From assembly GCF_004664715.2 (NCBI RefSeq), contig NC_051065.1, positions 149,688,826 through 149,752,825 of the forward strand: a stretch of DNA of 64,000 nt, written 5' to 3'. Each line of letters opens with the position of its first letter. The stretch's first letter is position 1. This document shows positions 1-10,920 of the stretch, in pieces. The notes under the pieces were generated by a model. That model was given only the letters and a program-made list of their open reading frames with translations. It was not told the DNA's origin and ran no database searches. Both the position numbers and the translations under genes were made by a program. This DNA is from Peromyscus leucopus (Eukaryota; Chordata; Mammalia; Rodentia; Cricetidae).

Positions 1-194
1 ATCACAGGGCTGTTTGAGAGGTTTCTATGCCCACTGTAAGTCCCTGAATAAGCCATCCTTGCTATGTTTTAATGGTATCACTGAATAATCTTTATTAAGG
101 ACTATTATTAATATCCATGCACTGAAGATTTGATGATTTATATGATTTAATATACAATTTTAAAGGCTTTCAGTGTTCGTAAAATAAGGGTTTT

Positions 195-276
195 GTTTGT
201 TGATTTGCAATCCTGAAGACTGAACCCAAGGCCTTGCAGGCAGGTTAAATGCTCTACCACGGAGCCACATTCCCAG
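195..276 (-). mobile_element. ID-type SINE
   Basis: The reverse complement reads GCTGGGAATGTGGCTCCGTGG ... CCTTGGGTTCAG with tRNA-like A and B boxes. Confidence 0.55.
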
Positions 277-604
277 CCTTTTTCACTGAGACAAAGCCTC
301 AGTGCCCAGGATATGGGAGTTGGTAAAATGTTTGCCGTGTAAGCATGAGGATTGAGTTCAGATCTCCAACAGGCACATAAGAAGCCAAGTGAGGTAACAC
401 ATGCCTGTAACCCCAGCACAGGAGAGGGGGATATGAGTCAGAAATAAGATTCCTAGGGAGGTACAAATCTATAACCTCAGCACTGCAGAGGCAGAGACAG
501 GATTCCTGGGGTTTGCTGGCCAGCAAGGCGAGCCAATTTGTGAGCTCTAAGTTCAGTGAGACCCTATCTCAAAAAAAAAAAAAAAGGGTGGGGGACTGTG
601 GGAG

Positions 605-756
605 AGGCTGGAGAGATGGCTCAGGGATTCCCAGCAATCACATGGTAGCTCACAACCATCCATAATGAGATATGGTGCCCTCTTATGGCATGCAGACATA
701 CATGCAGGAAGAACATTGTATATATAATAAATAAATAAATCTTAAAGAAAAAAAAA
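605..756 (+). mobile_element. B2 SINE
   Basis: GGCTGGAGAGATGGCTCAG start, CTCACAACCATC middle and an AATAAATAAATAAATCTT tail. The region after the first 30 bases carries a short deletion. Confidence 0.85.
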
Positions 757-912
757 GCCGGGCGGTGGTGGTGCACGCCTTTAATCTCAGCACTCAGGAG
801 GCAGAGCCAGGCAGATCTCTGTGAGTTCCAGGCCAGCCTGGACTACAGAGCGAGATCCAGGACAGGTACCAGAACTACAGAGAAACCCTGTCTCAAAAAA
901 AAAAAAAAAAAA
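757..912 (+). mobile_element. B1 SINE
   Basis: Complete from GCCGGGCGGTGGTGG to CCCTGTCTC plus A tail. Carries the GATCCAGGACAGGTACCA variant box. Confidence 0.9.
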
Positions 913-1584
913 GAGTAGCAACACCCAGCATCAACCTCTGGCCTCCACATGCACAAGGACACATTTGCGCCATCCCACCCCGTACATATCCCTACCACCA
1001 CCATAAAGGAGCAGAGGAAAAGGAAAACTATAAACTGGATGAAAGGCACTACATATGGGCTGGAAACGGCAGCTCAGCAGTTAGAAGTGTTCAGTGCTCT
1101 TGCAGAGGATCCTGGTTCCCAATACCCACATCAGGTGACTTAAAACTGCCTGCAATTCCAGTTCCAAGGTATCTAATGCCCTCTGGCCTCCATGGGCACC
1201 TGCATGCATGTGATATACATAAACTCGCACAGGTACATACACATACACATAAAAACAAATAAGTTGTTTTTCACAAATGGAAAAGTGCTATATACTTCTA
1301 ACTCTCAAGATTTCTTTTATTGATAATTGGTTTCTTTTTCTTTTTCTTTTTTTTCCCTGGAGCTGAGGACCCAGGGCCTTGCACTACCCACTGAGGTAAA
1401 TCCCCAACCCCAATAATTGGTTTCTTGACACAGGGTCTGTTATGTCGCCTCAGCTGGACTGGAACTCCCTATCTAGATCAGGCTGGCCTCAAACTTACAG
1501 AAATCTGCCTGCCACGGCTTCCCGAGCACTGAGATTAAAGGTGTGTGCCAACATACCCAGATTTCCTTTCTTTTTTTTATATAG

Positions 1585-1727
1585 GAGCTGGAGAGATGGC
1601 TTGGTAGTTAAGAGTACTTCCTGCTCTCCCATAGCACCCAGGCCTGGCAGACCACAACTGCTTGACTCTAGCTCCAGGGGATCTAATGCCCTCTTCTGGC
1701 CTGTAGAGACACCCACACATGTGTGGC

Positions 1728-1795
<68 letters not shown>
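1585..1795 (+). mobile_element. B3/B2-family SINE with compound microsatellite tail
   Basis: GAGCTGGAGAGATGGCTTGG start, CCTCTTCTGGCC near the end, then (CAGA)n and (CA)n. Confidence 0.75.
1729..1793. repeat. (CAGA)n(CA)n microsatellite
   Basis: About seven CAGA units pass directly into about eighteen CA units. This is the tail of the SINE before it. Confidence 0.9.
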
Positions 1796-1796
<1 letters not shown>

Positions 1797-2023
1797 AGAA
1801 TAAGATCTATTTTATGAGTGTTTCATCTGCATGTCTGTGCAGCACATGCATGCCTGTTCCTGCAGAGATCAGAAGGCATAGGATCTCCTGAGGCTAGAGA
1901 TAGAGATGTAACTATGTGAGGATAGGGAACCAAACTCCATCCTCTGAGTGAGCAGCAACCACTCTTGATTGCTGAGCCATCTTCTCAACCCCTTAAGTTC
2001 TCTTTTTGTCTTTTTCTTCCTTT

Positions 2024-2166
2024 TGGTTTTTCAAGGCAGGGCTTCTTTGTGTAGCCCTGGATGTCCTGGAACTCACTCTGTAGACCAGGCTTGCCTTGAA
2101 CTCAAAGATCTGCCTGCCTCTGCCTCCCCAGTGCTGGGACTAAAAGTGTGCTCCACCACTGCCTGG
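2024..2166 (-). mobile_element. B1 SINE
   Basis: Reverse B1 from GGTTTTTCAAGGCAGGG to CCACCACTGCCTGGC. Confidence 0.85.
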
Positions 2167-2284
2167 CTAATTTTTCATTTTAAATGATGAAAGGGACACA
2201 GTTATTTTCACTCTTTACATTGTATCTAGTAAGCTCTTTTCATTTCAAGCCATGTGGAAATTCTTTATATCAAGAAGTGATCCA

Positions 2285-2670
2285 GTAGCCAAATGAATGG
2301 AAACACATGAACTATGAACCAAAGGCTGAGGGGCTCCCAGCTGGATCAGGCCCTCTGAATAGGTGAGACAGTTGATTGGCTTGATCAGTTTGGGAGGCAA
2401 CTAGGCAGTGGGACCAAGTCCTGTGCTCATTAAATGAGTTGGCTGTTTGAAAACTGGAGCTTATGCAGGGACACTTGGCTCAGTCTGGGAGGAAGGGACT
2501 GGACCTGCCTGGACTGAGTCTACCAAGTTGATCGCAGTCCTCGGGGGAGGACTTGTCCTGGAGGAGATGGGAATGGGGGGTAGGCTGGGGGCAAGGGGAG
2601 GGGGTGGGAGGGGGGAGAATAGGGGAACCCATGGCTGATATGTAGAACTGAATGGTATTGTAAAATAAAA
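2285..2670 (+). mobile_element. L1 3' UTR fragment
   Basis: The sequence from GGAAACACATGAACTATGAA through the G-rich tract (about 2570-2620) to TGTAAAATAAAATTTT is typical of a rodent L1 3' UTR. No ORF2 precedes it, so it is a strongly 5'-truncated copy. It is antisense to the presumed Bcl2l13. Confidence 0.8.
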
Positions 2671-4199
2671 TTTTACATATATATATATGTAAATGATATA
2701 TATATGTGATCCAGGCCAGTGGGATGGCTAACTAGGTAAGAGTACTTACTGCCAAACTTGACAACCTGAGTTCAAACAACAGAACCCACGTGTAGACGCA
2801 GGGAACAGACTCCCACAAGTTGTTCTCATCTCCACACATCCACAACAGTACTCATTCATCCACATTCATATACACAAGTAAATAAACATATGGGAAACAG
2901 AAATCCTTAATTTGAATGTTAACAAAAATGAATAAGCTGTATGTGGTGTAACATTCCCCAGGCCTCAGGTGGTGGAGGCAGGAAAATTAAAGAGTTCAAG
3001 ATCACTCTCAACTATATATTGAGCTTGAAGTCACTCTTGGCTACATAAGACCCTGCCTCAAAAAAACAAGTTTCTAAGGGCCAAGCTGGTAGCACACATT
3101 TTTAATCCCAGTATACAAGCAGAAGCTGACAGATCTCTGTGAGTTCGAGGCCAGCTTGGTCTACACAGCAACTTCCAGGTTGGCCAAAGCTACACAGTGA
3201 GACCATCTCCAAACAAAGACCAAATATTTAAATACACAGACGGTTTTTTTGAGTGTGGTGGAAGGTTGTACTGGGGATCAAACAGAGGGCCTCACACATG
3301 GTAGGCACTCTATCCCAAACTCATGTGTCATCTTCTGTTTGGGTGTTTTTCTCTTGGACACGGGGTCTAGCAATGTCACAGACCCAGAACTTGTCATGTT
3401 GCCTAAGCTGGTCTTGAACTTGCAGTAACACTCCTGCCTCTGTCTCACAAGACCTAGGATTATAGGCTGCCACTCAAATTTTCCAGGTATGATCTTAAAT
3501 TCAAACAAATGGCAAATTCCAGGGTCAGTAAAGCTGGAGAGATAGGTAAAGGTATTGTAGTTTTCTTCACTTCTAAAAGAAACCACTTGGCAAGGGTTCT
3601 TTTGTTATTTTTTTGAGACTAACACAGCAAATACTCGTGTTAAGGATTTGAATACTTAGAACCCACATGAATGTCCGCACATAAACACACACCCATGAAC
3701 ACACGAACAAAAACAGTGCTCTCAAAACACACCTGAGGCTGAGCTCTGGCCTCCACATGCATATCACATATACACAAAATTAAATCTGTAAAATTGCAAA
3801 AACTATCCCACTCAGCTGCACCGCTACCAAGTGAGGTGTCAATTTAAAAATTCAGCAGACACCACTATTAGTCTAGTGTTGATTGTCCCTTTCCAGTTAA
3901 AACATGCGTAATGGAACACTCTGGTTCAATCCTGTGTTAACAACTGCCCCAAAATATCTTCACTCAGCAGTTGGCATTCACAGATAATGCACTCACAGGG
4001 GAATTCCTAACATGAAACCCTCCCCCTTACACACAGACTCTGACTTTCCCAGTATTTTAAGCTTTCCACATAATAGCAAAACAAAATTCAGATATAGATT
4101 GTTCATTTCTAGGTACATGCTAGAGAAATGTAAACACGTCCACCCAAAATTTGTACATGAGCATTCAAGGACACTTTATACATAACAGCCAAAAAGAAA

Positions 4200-4400
4200 A
4201 CAGCTTTCTTTCCTTCCTTTCTTCTTCCTTCCTTCCTTCCTTTTCTTTCGTTCCTTCTTTTGGTTTTTTGAGACACAGTTTCTCTGTGTAGTCCTGGCTC
4301 TCGCTCTGTAGACCAGGCTGGCCTTGAACTCACAGAGATCCAACGGCTTCTGCCTCCCAAGTGCTGGGATTAAAGGCATGAGCTACTACTGCTGCCCAGC
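4200..4400 (-). mobile_element. B1 SINE with CCTT-rich tail
   Basis: Reverse B1 body (4261-4400). Its A tail has become a CTTT/CCTT repeat at 4200-4260. Confidence 0.85.
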
Positions 4401-4616
4401 AGGAAACAACTTTCAATTTATTTAAAAAATCAGAGAGGGGGGTGTCTCAAGAGGTGGCTTAGTAGTTAAGAGCATGTACTACTTTGCAGAGGATCCAAGT
4501 TCAATTCCTAGTACCCATGTCTGGCAGCTCGCATTGCAACCCCAAGAAATTCAACACCTCTGCCTCCTCAGGTGGATACACACACCCACACAGATACTCA
4601 GAATTAAAAATAATCT

Positions 4617-4775
4617 TTTTTTTTTTTTTTCTCTCGAGACAGGGTTTCTCTGTGTAGTTTTGGTGCCTGTCCTGGATCTCACTCTGTAGACCAGGCTGGC
4701 CTCGAACTCACAGAGATCCGCCTGGCTCCGCCTCCCAAGTGCTGGGATTAAAGGCATGCGCCACCACCGCGGCTA
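4617..4775 (-). mobile_element. B1 SINE inside a B3-like SINE
   Basis: Complete reverse B1. The flanks TTAAAAATAATCTTT before and CTAAAAATAATCTTTAAAT after repeat AAAAATAATCTTT, a target duplication of about 13 bp. Confidence 0.85.
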
Positions 4776-4891
4776 AAAATAATCTTTAAATAAGTCACAT
4801 GAGTTAAATACTGAAGGATGAGCCTACATGTCTACCTACCTGGAGAAGATAAAGTATGAGGGTCACCTGATGTAAGCATAAAGCATTGTCC

Positions 4892-5043
4892 AGCCAGGCA
4901 TGGTAGCGCACACCTTTATTCCTGTGCTCAGGGAAGGCAGAGGCAGGTGGATCTCTGAGTTTAAGGCCAGCCTGGTCTACAGAGTGAGTTCCAGGACAGC
5001 CTGGGCTACACAGAGAAGCCTTGTCTTGAAAAGCAAAACAAAG
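4892..5043 (+). mobile_element. B1 SINE
   Basis: From CAGGCATGGTAGCGCACACC to CTTGTCTTGAAAAGC. Confidence 0.85.
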
Positions 5044-6039
5044 AGACATTGTCTGAAAAATGGAAAAAATATTGGCTAGGATTAGAGGACACGCCCATAT
5101 AAGCAGCACATCAGGAGAGAAGGAAAGGAAAATCTCAAGTTTGAGGTCAATGCAGTCTACACGTGAAGGTTCCATCTAAGTCCCCTCCCTGCAAAAAAAC
5201 ACAGTAACAATTGCTGTGGTAGTGCACTCAGGACGCAAAAGCAGGCTGTTTCTGTGAGTTCCAAGCCAGCCAGGGCTACACAGTAAGACCTTGCCTTAAA
5301 AGGGGTAGGGAAGGAAGGGGTGAAAATGAACGGGAAGAAAAGTTCCCTAAAATGTCATGTGTCCACACACTCCCACACCTTACACACTGGACTATCATTT
5401 AACTTTTAAAAAGGAATAAAGTGGAAGCTCACACTTGCAATCCCAGTACTTGGGAGCCTGAGGCAAGAGGACTGCTAAGAGAGAGCTCAAGGCCAGCCGT
5501 CAGTACAAAATGAGAGTATGCCTTAAAAACCGGAAAAGGAAATCAGCGGTTCTATGTGGTAAGGAAGTGAAAGGAGTAGGAACAGAAGATGCTGCCGCCA
5601 AGCATGGTAGGTAACATACACCTAAAATCCCAGCAATGCGACTGTGGTAAATGTACTCAAAGTGCAAGCCTGTGCCACATCCAGAGTCATCTCAAAAAAT
5701 AACAAAAGAACCACTGCCAAGTGGTATGGGGTTTCTTTTAGAAGTGATGAAAACTCCAATAATGGTTGCACAATTCTGAATGTGCTAAAAGTCACTATAT
5801 TACACAACTTGGGTAGTATAGTAAATTAATTCTATTTCAGTGAGGCTGCTAGACAATTAGTTTCTCTCGGACGCCATAGTGGAACACAGCTGTAATCCTA
5901 GCACTCAGAAGGCTGAAGCAATATTGCCACTAATTTGAGGCCAGACTGAGCTACACAGTGAGTTCCAGACTAGCCTGAGCTATATACAGTGTGACTCCCT
6001 GTCTCATAAAAACAACAACAAAAATATCAGTTACTATTG

Positions 6040-6205
6040 GGTTAGGAGTGTAGCTCAGTAGTAGAGCACATAAAAGCCTGAAAACCTGTACTCTATGGCC
6101 AGCACCATAAAAACACAAAGTAAATAACAACAAAAAGTGCTGAAGTGTATCTCAGTGAGAGCTCAGCATACAAAGGACAGTGGATTTGGTCCCTAACATA
6201 AAACC
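6040..6205 (+). mobile_element. Two ID-type SINEs in a row
   Basis: GTGTAGCTCAGTAGTAGAGC and, 90 bp on, GTGTATCTCAGTGAGAGCTC. Both resemble the tRNA-derived ID head. Confidence 0.55.
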
Positions 6206-6221
6206 CAACTCCTGAAAAGAC

Positions 6222-6340
6222 CCAGAGATGGGTGGTGCAAGCCTGTAATTCCAGCCGCTTGGGAGGCTGAGATAGGAGGATCGCAGTTCAAGACCAGCCA
6301 AGGGCTATATAGGGAGACCCTGTCTAAAAAATTCTTGGTG
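6222..6340 (+). mobile_element. B1 SINE, diverged
   Basis: GGGTGGTGCAAGCCTGTAAT ... GGGAGACCCTGTCTAAAAAA. Confidence 0.75.
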
Positions 6341-6534
6341 TTGGGGCTAGGGAGATCCGCTGCTCTTGCAGAGGACCTGGGTTTGGGTCCCAGTACCAAT
6401 GTGGTGGTTCACAGCCATTCCTAACTCCAGTTCCAGGAGATGCTCCCCATTCTGCCTCTGCAGGCATCATGCACACACAAGAGTACGCATACACAGTTAC
6501 AGGCAAAACACTCACGTAGAAAAAAATGAATATG

Positions 6535-6715
6535 GGCTGGAGAGATGGCTCAGCGGTTAAGAGCACAGGCTGCTCTTCCAGAGGTCCTGAGTTCCCAGCA
6601 ACCACATGGTGGCTCACAACCATCTATAGTGGAATCTGATGCCCTCTCCTGGAATAAAGGCATACATGCATACATACATACATAAAATAAATAAAATCTA
6701 AATAAAAATAAAAAA
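6535..6715 (+). mobile_element. B2 SINE
   Basis: GGGCTGGAGAGATGGCTCAG to an AATAAATAAAATCTAAATAA tail, close to consensus. Confidence 0.88.
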
Positions 6716-7127
6716 GCACAAAAAATGAATACATCTAATAAAATGTTTTAAAAAACTTTGGTGATAATTTCGTTTATTTGGAATAAGATATGACTCAATT
6801 CAAGTCTGAAAACTGAGGGAAAGCAATGAAAACACTACATGTTTACAACTTTATACCTAAAATATTTCATAAGAAAAAATGCAAAAAAAAAATATTTTGG
6901 ACAGTGTGGCAAGATGGCTCCATGGCAGATAAAGCCACTTGCTGCCACGCCTGACCAATTCCCAGAACCCACACGGTGGAAGCAGAGAACAGACTCCTAA
7001 CAAGTTGTCTTCTGACCCTACATTAGCTTGGGATACAGAAAACTGTCACAAAAGAAAGGAAGGAAAGAGAGAGAGAGAGAACTTAAAAAGCTGTGTTAAA
7101 GACATAGTTTTCTTTTTTTAACTTTTA

Positions 7128-7318
7128 TTATTTTACTAGTTGCACGGGGAAGAGGGTTTGTGCACATGAACACAAGTGCCCACAAAGGTCAGAGGTGCGA
7201 GAGCTCCTGCAGCTGGGGTCACAGGCAGCTGTGAGCTGCCTGATGTGGGTGCTGGGATCAAACCCAGGTCCTCGGAAGAGCAGTATGTGTTCTTAACCAC
7301 AGCGCCATCTCTCCAGTC
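7128..7318 (-). mobile_element. B3-type SINE
   Basis: Reverse copy ending in AGCGCCATCTCTCCAGTCCC, with the GTGAGCTGCCTGATGTGGG segment. Confidence 0.8.
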
Positions 7319-9400
7319 CCCTGCTGTTTGTCTTTTCTTATCACAGGGTCTAACTTTCAGCCCAGGACGGCCTCCCAACACTCTTGCCTTCCCCCCCCCT
7401 TTACATTTGCAGGAGTGCCCACTGTCATGTTCTTCTTCTTTTCTAAGCTGAAGAAGGTGTTTGGTGAGAGCAGTAAAAGAATGAGAGGTTAATCGGGGTG
7501 GGGTGGGAGTGACAGAAATATACTACATGTCTGTACAAACCTGTCAAATAATTATACTTTCTAAAAGATGGTTGGACTTAACCTTACACATTATTTGGCT
7601 GAATTCAATTTCCAGGGCACACTTTTGCACAAGGTACAGGCCATTTTAAGATAGGTATGGTAGTTCCTCTAGAATCCCAGCACTAGGGAGGCTGATTTAG
7701 GACTCCTAAAAGTTCAAGGCTAGCCTTGACTACAGGCTGAAGCCGTTTCAAAACAAAACAAGGGCTGATGAAATGGTTCAGCAGTAAAAGCAACTCGAGT
7801 TTAATCTCCAGAACCCACGTAAAGATGCAAAGATAAAACAGACTCCCAAAGTTACCCACTGGCTGTGGATGGTGGCACAGGCCTCAGAAGGTGAGGCCAT
7901 CCTGGCCTATATAGGAAGCTCCAGGACAGCCAGGACTATATAGAAATCCTGCCCACAAATCTCCCCCGCCCCCCCCCACCAAAAAACAAAACTGCCCACT
8001 GCCTATAAACATTTGTACCCAAACACACACCTACACCTACAATAATAATTTAATTTTTTAGAGAGACAGGCATGGCTGGGTACTCCTGGATTTCTATACA
8101 AGGGAAGTAGGAGCAGGATCTGAGTTCAAGGCCATCTGGGATACATGAGATCAAAAAGTGAAACAAATGTTATTTTAAGGACTATGAGTCATCTGAAATA
8201 AAAAAGTATTTAGAATTGTTAGAATAGTACCTGATCGTTCAGAGCAATGGGCCTTGCAAAGTACTTATCTGCCTACTATATACAGAATAAAGCACTTTCA
8301 ATTCACTGTTATAAACATGCAAGATACATTAATCCCACCGTATATATGAAATATAAATGGTTCACCACCCACGCACTGGCTTAACTTTTTAGTGTGTTAA
8401 AAAAAAAAGGTGGGGGAAGGAAAGACATCTCAAGGGTGTGGCAATTCATGTAAGGTCACACAAGTTAGGGCAGGGAGCATCAACATTCTAGTTTATACCA
8501 AGCCTCCAAGGGAAATATTAGAAATTTTGCAAAACTTTTTTTTAACATCAGAAAGAAGAGGAGCCTGTCAGCACAGTTCAAAACTTTTAACCATAGAAAG
8601 TAAAACAGAGCTTTCATATAAAACTTGTGCATGGGAATGGTGAATTGCTTAACAAAGCTACCAGCAAAGGGCATGTGAATTTCTGGGCAGATCTGTCCAG
8701 TTTTTCTCCTTGACTTTCCAAAACCCCGACTTAGAAAGTCTAGGCTTCCTCCTTCGCAGTGCTATAATGTGAAGGCAAGAAATGTGGGATCCCGTGGGAA
8801 TGTGGGGAAGATTTTAAAAAAGGAAAAGACGAATTGGTGTGAATGGTATCTCTCGCCTCCATAGGGTAAGGAGGCCTATTGGTTTTGTTTGGTCTTGGGG
8901 GTGGGGGTGGAGTGGGGATGGGTGTCCAAACTGCGGTGCCAACCCTGAGAAACCCGACTTCTGACACCGTGACGAGAGAGCACTAGCAAAGCTAATCTAT
9001 GATCGTTCTACGTCGTGAACGGCACACACTTCCCTCCTCCAAGAAAGAATTCACCTTTCCCAGTGCAGCCCCCCAAACAGACCCTGGTTCTCCCAGGGAA
9101 GCCATCTGTGTGAAGACCAGAATGTGGAGCAAGGGTGAGTCCCTGCGCCGCAGGCAGGCAGCCTGTGCGAGCCCGTCCCGAAGCCGCCCATCGCCGGGGC
9201 ACGCTGCACAGGTCCGAGCAGCCCCGAAGAGTCCCCACAAGTTCCGGGGAGCCTCGGCAGAGCAGCACGGTCCGCCCGGTCTCTCCCACGGCGTGGGCAG
9301 CACCGGGCGGTCGGCTCGGTGGTCTCGAGACCCCTTCCTCAGCCGGGGGAAAACCGCCTCGCCACCCAGCAGGACCTCCCCGGAATCCCACTCCCCTCAC

Positions 9401-9560
9401 CTGGCCCCGGCCTTGCCCCGGAAGGGATGAAGGAGGCGGCGGCGGCAGCAGGTGCTTCGCGCAGGGTCCGGGAGCGGCGGCGGCTGCTTCGACCCGCGGC
9501 CCTAATCTACCGCCGCCGCCATGTTGGACGGTGAGGTCACCCCGGCGCGCTTCCGTCACG
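9401..9560 (-). other. Bcl2l13: Candidate non-coding exon 1 of Bcl2l13
   Basis: On the minus strand, GC-rich sequence ends in CCAG|GTGAGG with the exon border at 9401, a near-perfect donor. The only ATG in it opens a six-codon frame (9522-9502) and then stops, so translation must begin in a later exon outside the window. The 5' border is a guess. The gene name is inferred from gene order. Confidence 0.5.
9502..9522 (-). promoter_or_regulatory. Short upstream ORF overlapping a YY1-type motif
   Basis: On the minus strand CAACATGGCGGCGGCGG fits the CAANATGGCGGC consensus bound by YY1 at housekeeping starts. Its ATG encodes MAAAVD followed by TAG. Both roles are possible in the first exon of the presumed Bcl2l13 transcript. 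Confidence 0.5.
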
Positions 9561-10615
9561 GCCGGCGTGGGGGGCGGGGCTGGGCAGGGAGCCGAGCCGG
9601 AAGCCCGAGGCTCGGGCAGCCGGAGCGGAAGCGGTGTCGCGGACGCCGGCTGGTCAGTTCGCGCAGGCGCGACCTGTGTACGGCGCTGTCCTTTGCCTCT
9701 CTTTTCAGGAGCCGCCCGAGTCCTAGATTGCTGGACCGCAGAGGCGCCCTCGCCAAGGCGTTTCCAGTGCGGAGAAGCGCGGAAATTAAATAGACACCGC
9801 CGGCCAGCTCTCCCGTGTGGGACGAGAGGCTGATGGCATCCCAGATGCTGGGTTCTGCAGACCTGTGGGTTCCGGGGAGGAACTGTGGAGTCAACTGTGT
9901 TGACTGTCAACACAGCGGTCACAAGCACTGCCGGGTTCGGGTTCGCAGCCACTCGCCAGGAGGTTGTCCTGAAAGTTGGGAAAACAACTTAAAGACAAAG
10001 TGAACTGACAGACAGGTCTAGACAGAGACAACTCAGTGCCCAGACACGGTGGTGATAAAGGGAATCTTATCATAGTAATCCATTTTTACTCACAGTGCCT
10101 GGCAAGCTGCCTGGGCCTGGACTGTAGTTGGTGCTGAGGAATGCTTGTTTTCTTGACTCCATGAAAGCGTGTCCAACCTGTGGTCCAAGATAAGCTGTGA
10201 ATGCTTCCCACCCCCACCCCACCAAAAAAAAAAAAAAATAGAGTTACTTAAAAGATGAGGGATATGTGTAACCGGATTGTCTAGTTGTCAGTATGAACTT
10301 TGTAGATGTGATTGTGTCTCAATGTAAAAAGATCAAGATAATCTAGGCTAAAAGATGAACTGATTTAGCCCGCTTGTGTTTCTTGAGATGAAGTAACAAG
10401 GACAGCATGGGAGACTAGGAGTTAGAAGTCAGTTGTAACTAGTCATATCAGAAGTGATAAATGTGCCCAGCTGCTTGTACAGGCCTGTAATCCCAACACT
10501 CAAAAGGCTGAGGCAGGAAGATTGCCATAAATTAGAAGCTGACCTGGTCTCCAAAGCTATTTCCAAGCAGTCAAGATTACATAATGTAATCTCATCTTTA
10601 AAAATAAAAAATAAG

Positions 10616-10800
10616 GGGCTGGAGAGATGGCTCAGAGGTTAAGAGCACTGACTGCTCTTCCAGAGGTCCTAAGTTCAATTCCCAGTCAACCACATTATTT
10701 AACCATCTATAATGAGATCTGGTGTCCTCTTCTGGTGTGCAAACATACGTACCAGCAGAACACTATATACATAATAAATTTTAAAATCTTAAAAATCTTA
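10616..10800 (+). mobile_element. B2 SINE
   Basis: GGGGCTGGAGAGATGGCTCA to CATAATAAATTTTAAAATC. Confidence 0.88.
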
Positions 10801-10829
10801 AATCTTAAAAAATATATAAGTAAATAAAA

Positions 10830-10920
10830 ACAAGCCAGGCAGTGGTGGCTCACACCCAGATCTTTGTGAGTTCAAGGCTAGCCTGGTCTACAAAGCAAGT
10901 TCCAGGACAGCCAGGAATAT
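10830..10920 (+). mobile_element. B1 SINE with internal deletion
   Basis: CCAGGCAGTGGTGGCTCACA passes directly to CAGATCTTTGTGAGTTCAAG. The middle of the usual left half is missing. Confidence 0.75.

Larger units (their letters stand above)
305..990 (+). mobile_element. B3-type SINE split by B2 and B1
   Basis: The B3-like body (305-590) ends in an A run and its downstream part (CCTCTGGCCTCCACATGCAC, near 935) resumes after about 913. Between them lie a B2 and a B1, giving a three-level nest. Confidence 0.6.
1..9049. other. Presumed Bcl2l13 intron 1, SINE-rich
   Basis: I found no coding exon here. Most of the sequence is B1, B2/B3 and ID SINEs in both directions, an L1 3' UTR (about 2.3-2.7 kb) and simple repeats. 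The stretches 3.8-4.1 kb, 6.7-6.9 kb and 8.17-8.99 kb look unique, with nothing recognisable in them. Assignment to an intron is by synteny only. Confidence 0.5.
9050..9800 (-). promoter_or_regulatory. Bcl2l13: CpG-island promoter, probably of Bcl2l13
   Basis: This is a dense CpG island with GGGCGGGGC (about 9573), several GGAAG/CTTCC ETS cores, a CGTCACG CRE-like core (about 9554) and a YY1-type site (9517-9525). Known mammalian gene order places Bcl2l13 divergent from Atp6v1e1, so the minus-strand transcript starting here is most likely Bcl2l13. Identity rests on synteny, because no coding exon of it is visible. The island gives spurious long open frames on both strands (for example 9008-9952 minus), which I do not call as genes. 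Confidence 0.6.

Noticed and set aside
9135..9833. 232-codon plus-strand open frame in the same island
   Set aside because: Low-complexity, Pro/Arg/Gly-rich translation in CpG-island DNA; no motif and no splice support.
9008..9952. 314-codon minus-strand open frame through the CpG island
   Set aside because: It runs through promoter, candidate first exon and intron without splice logic and has no recognisable domain. GC-rich islands lack stops by chance.
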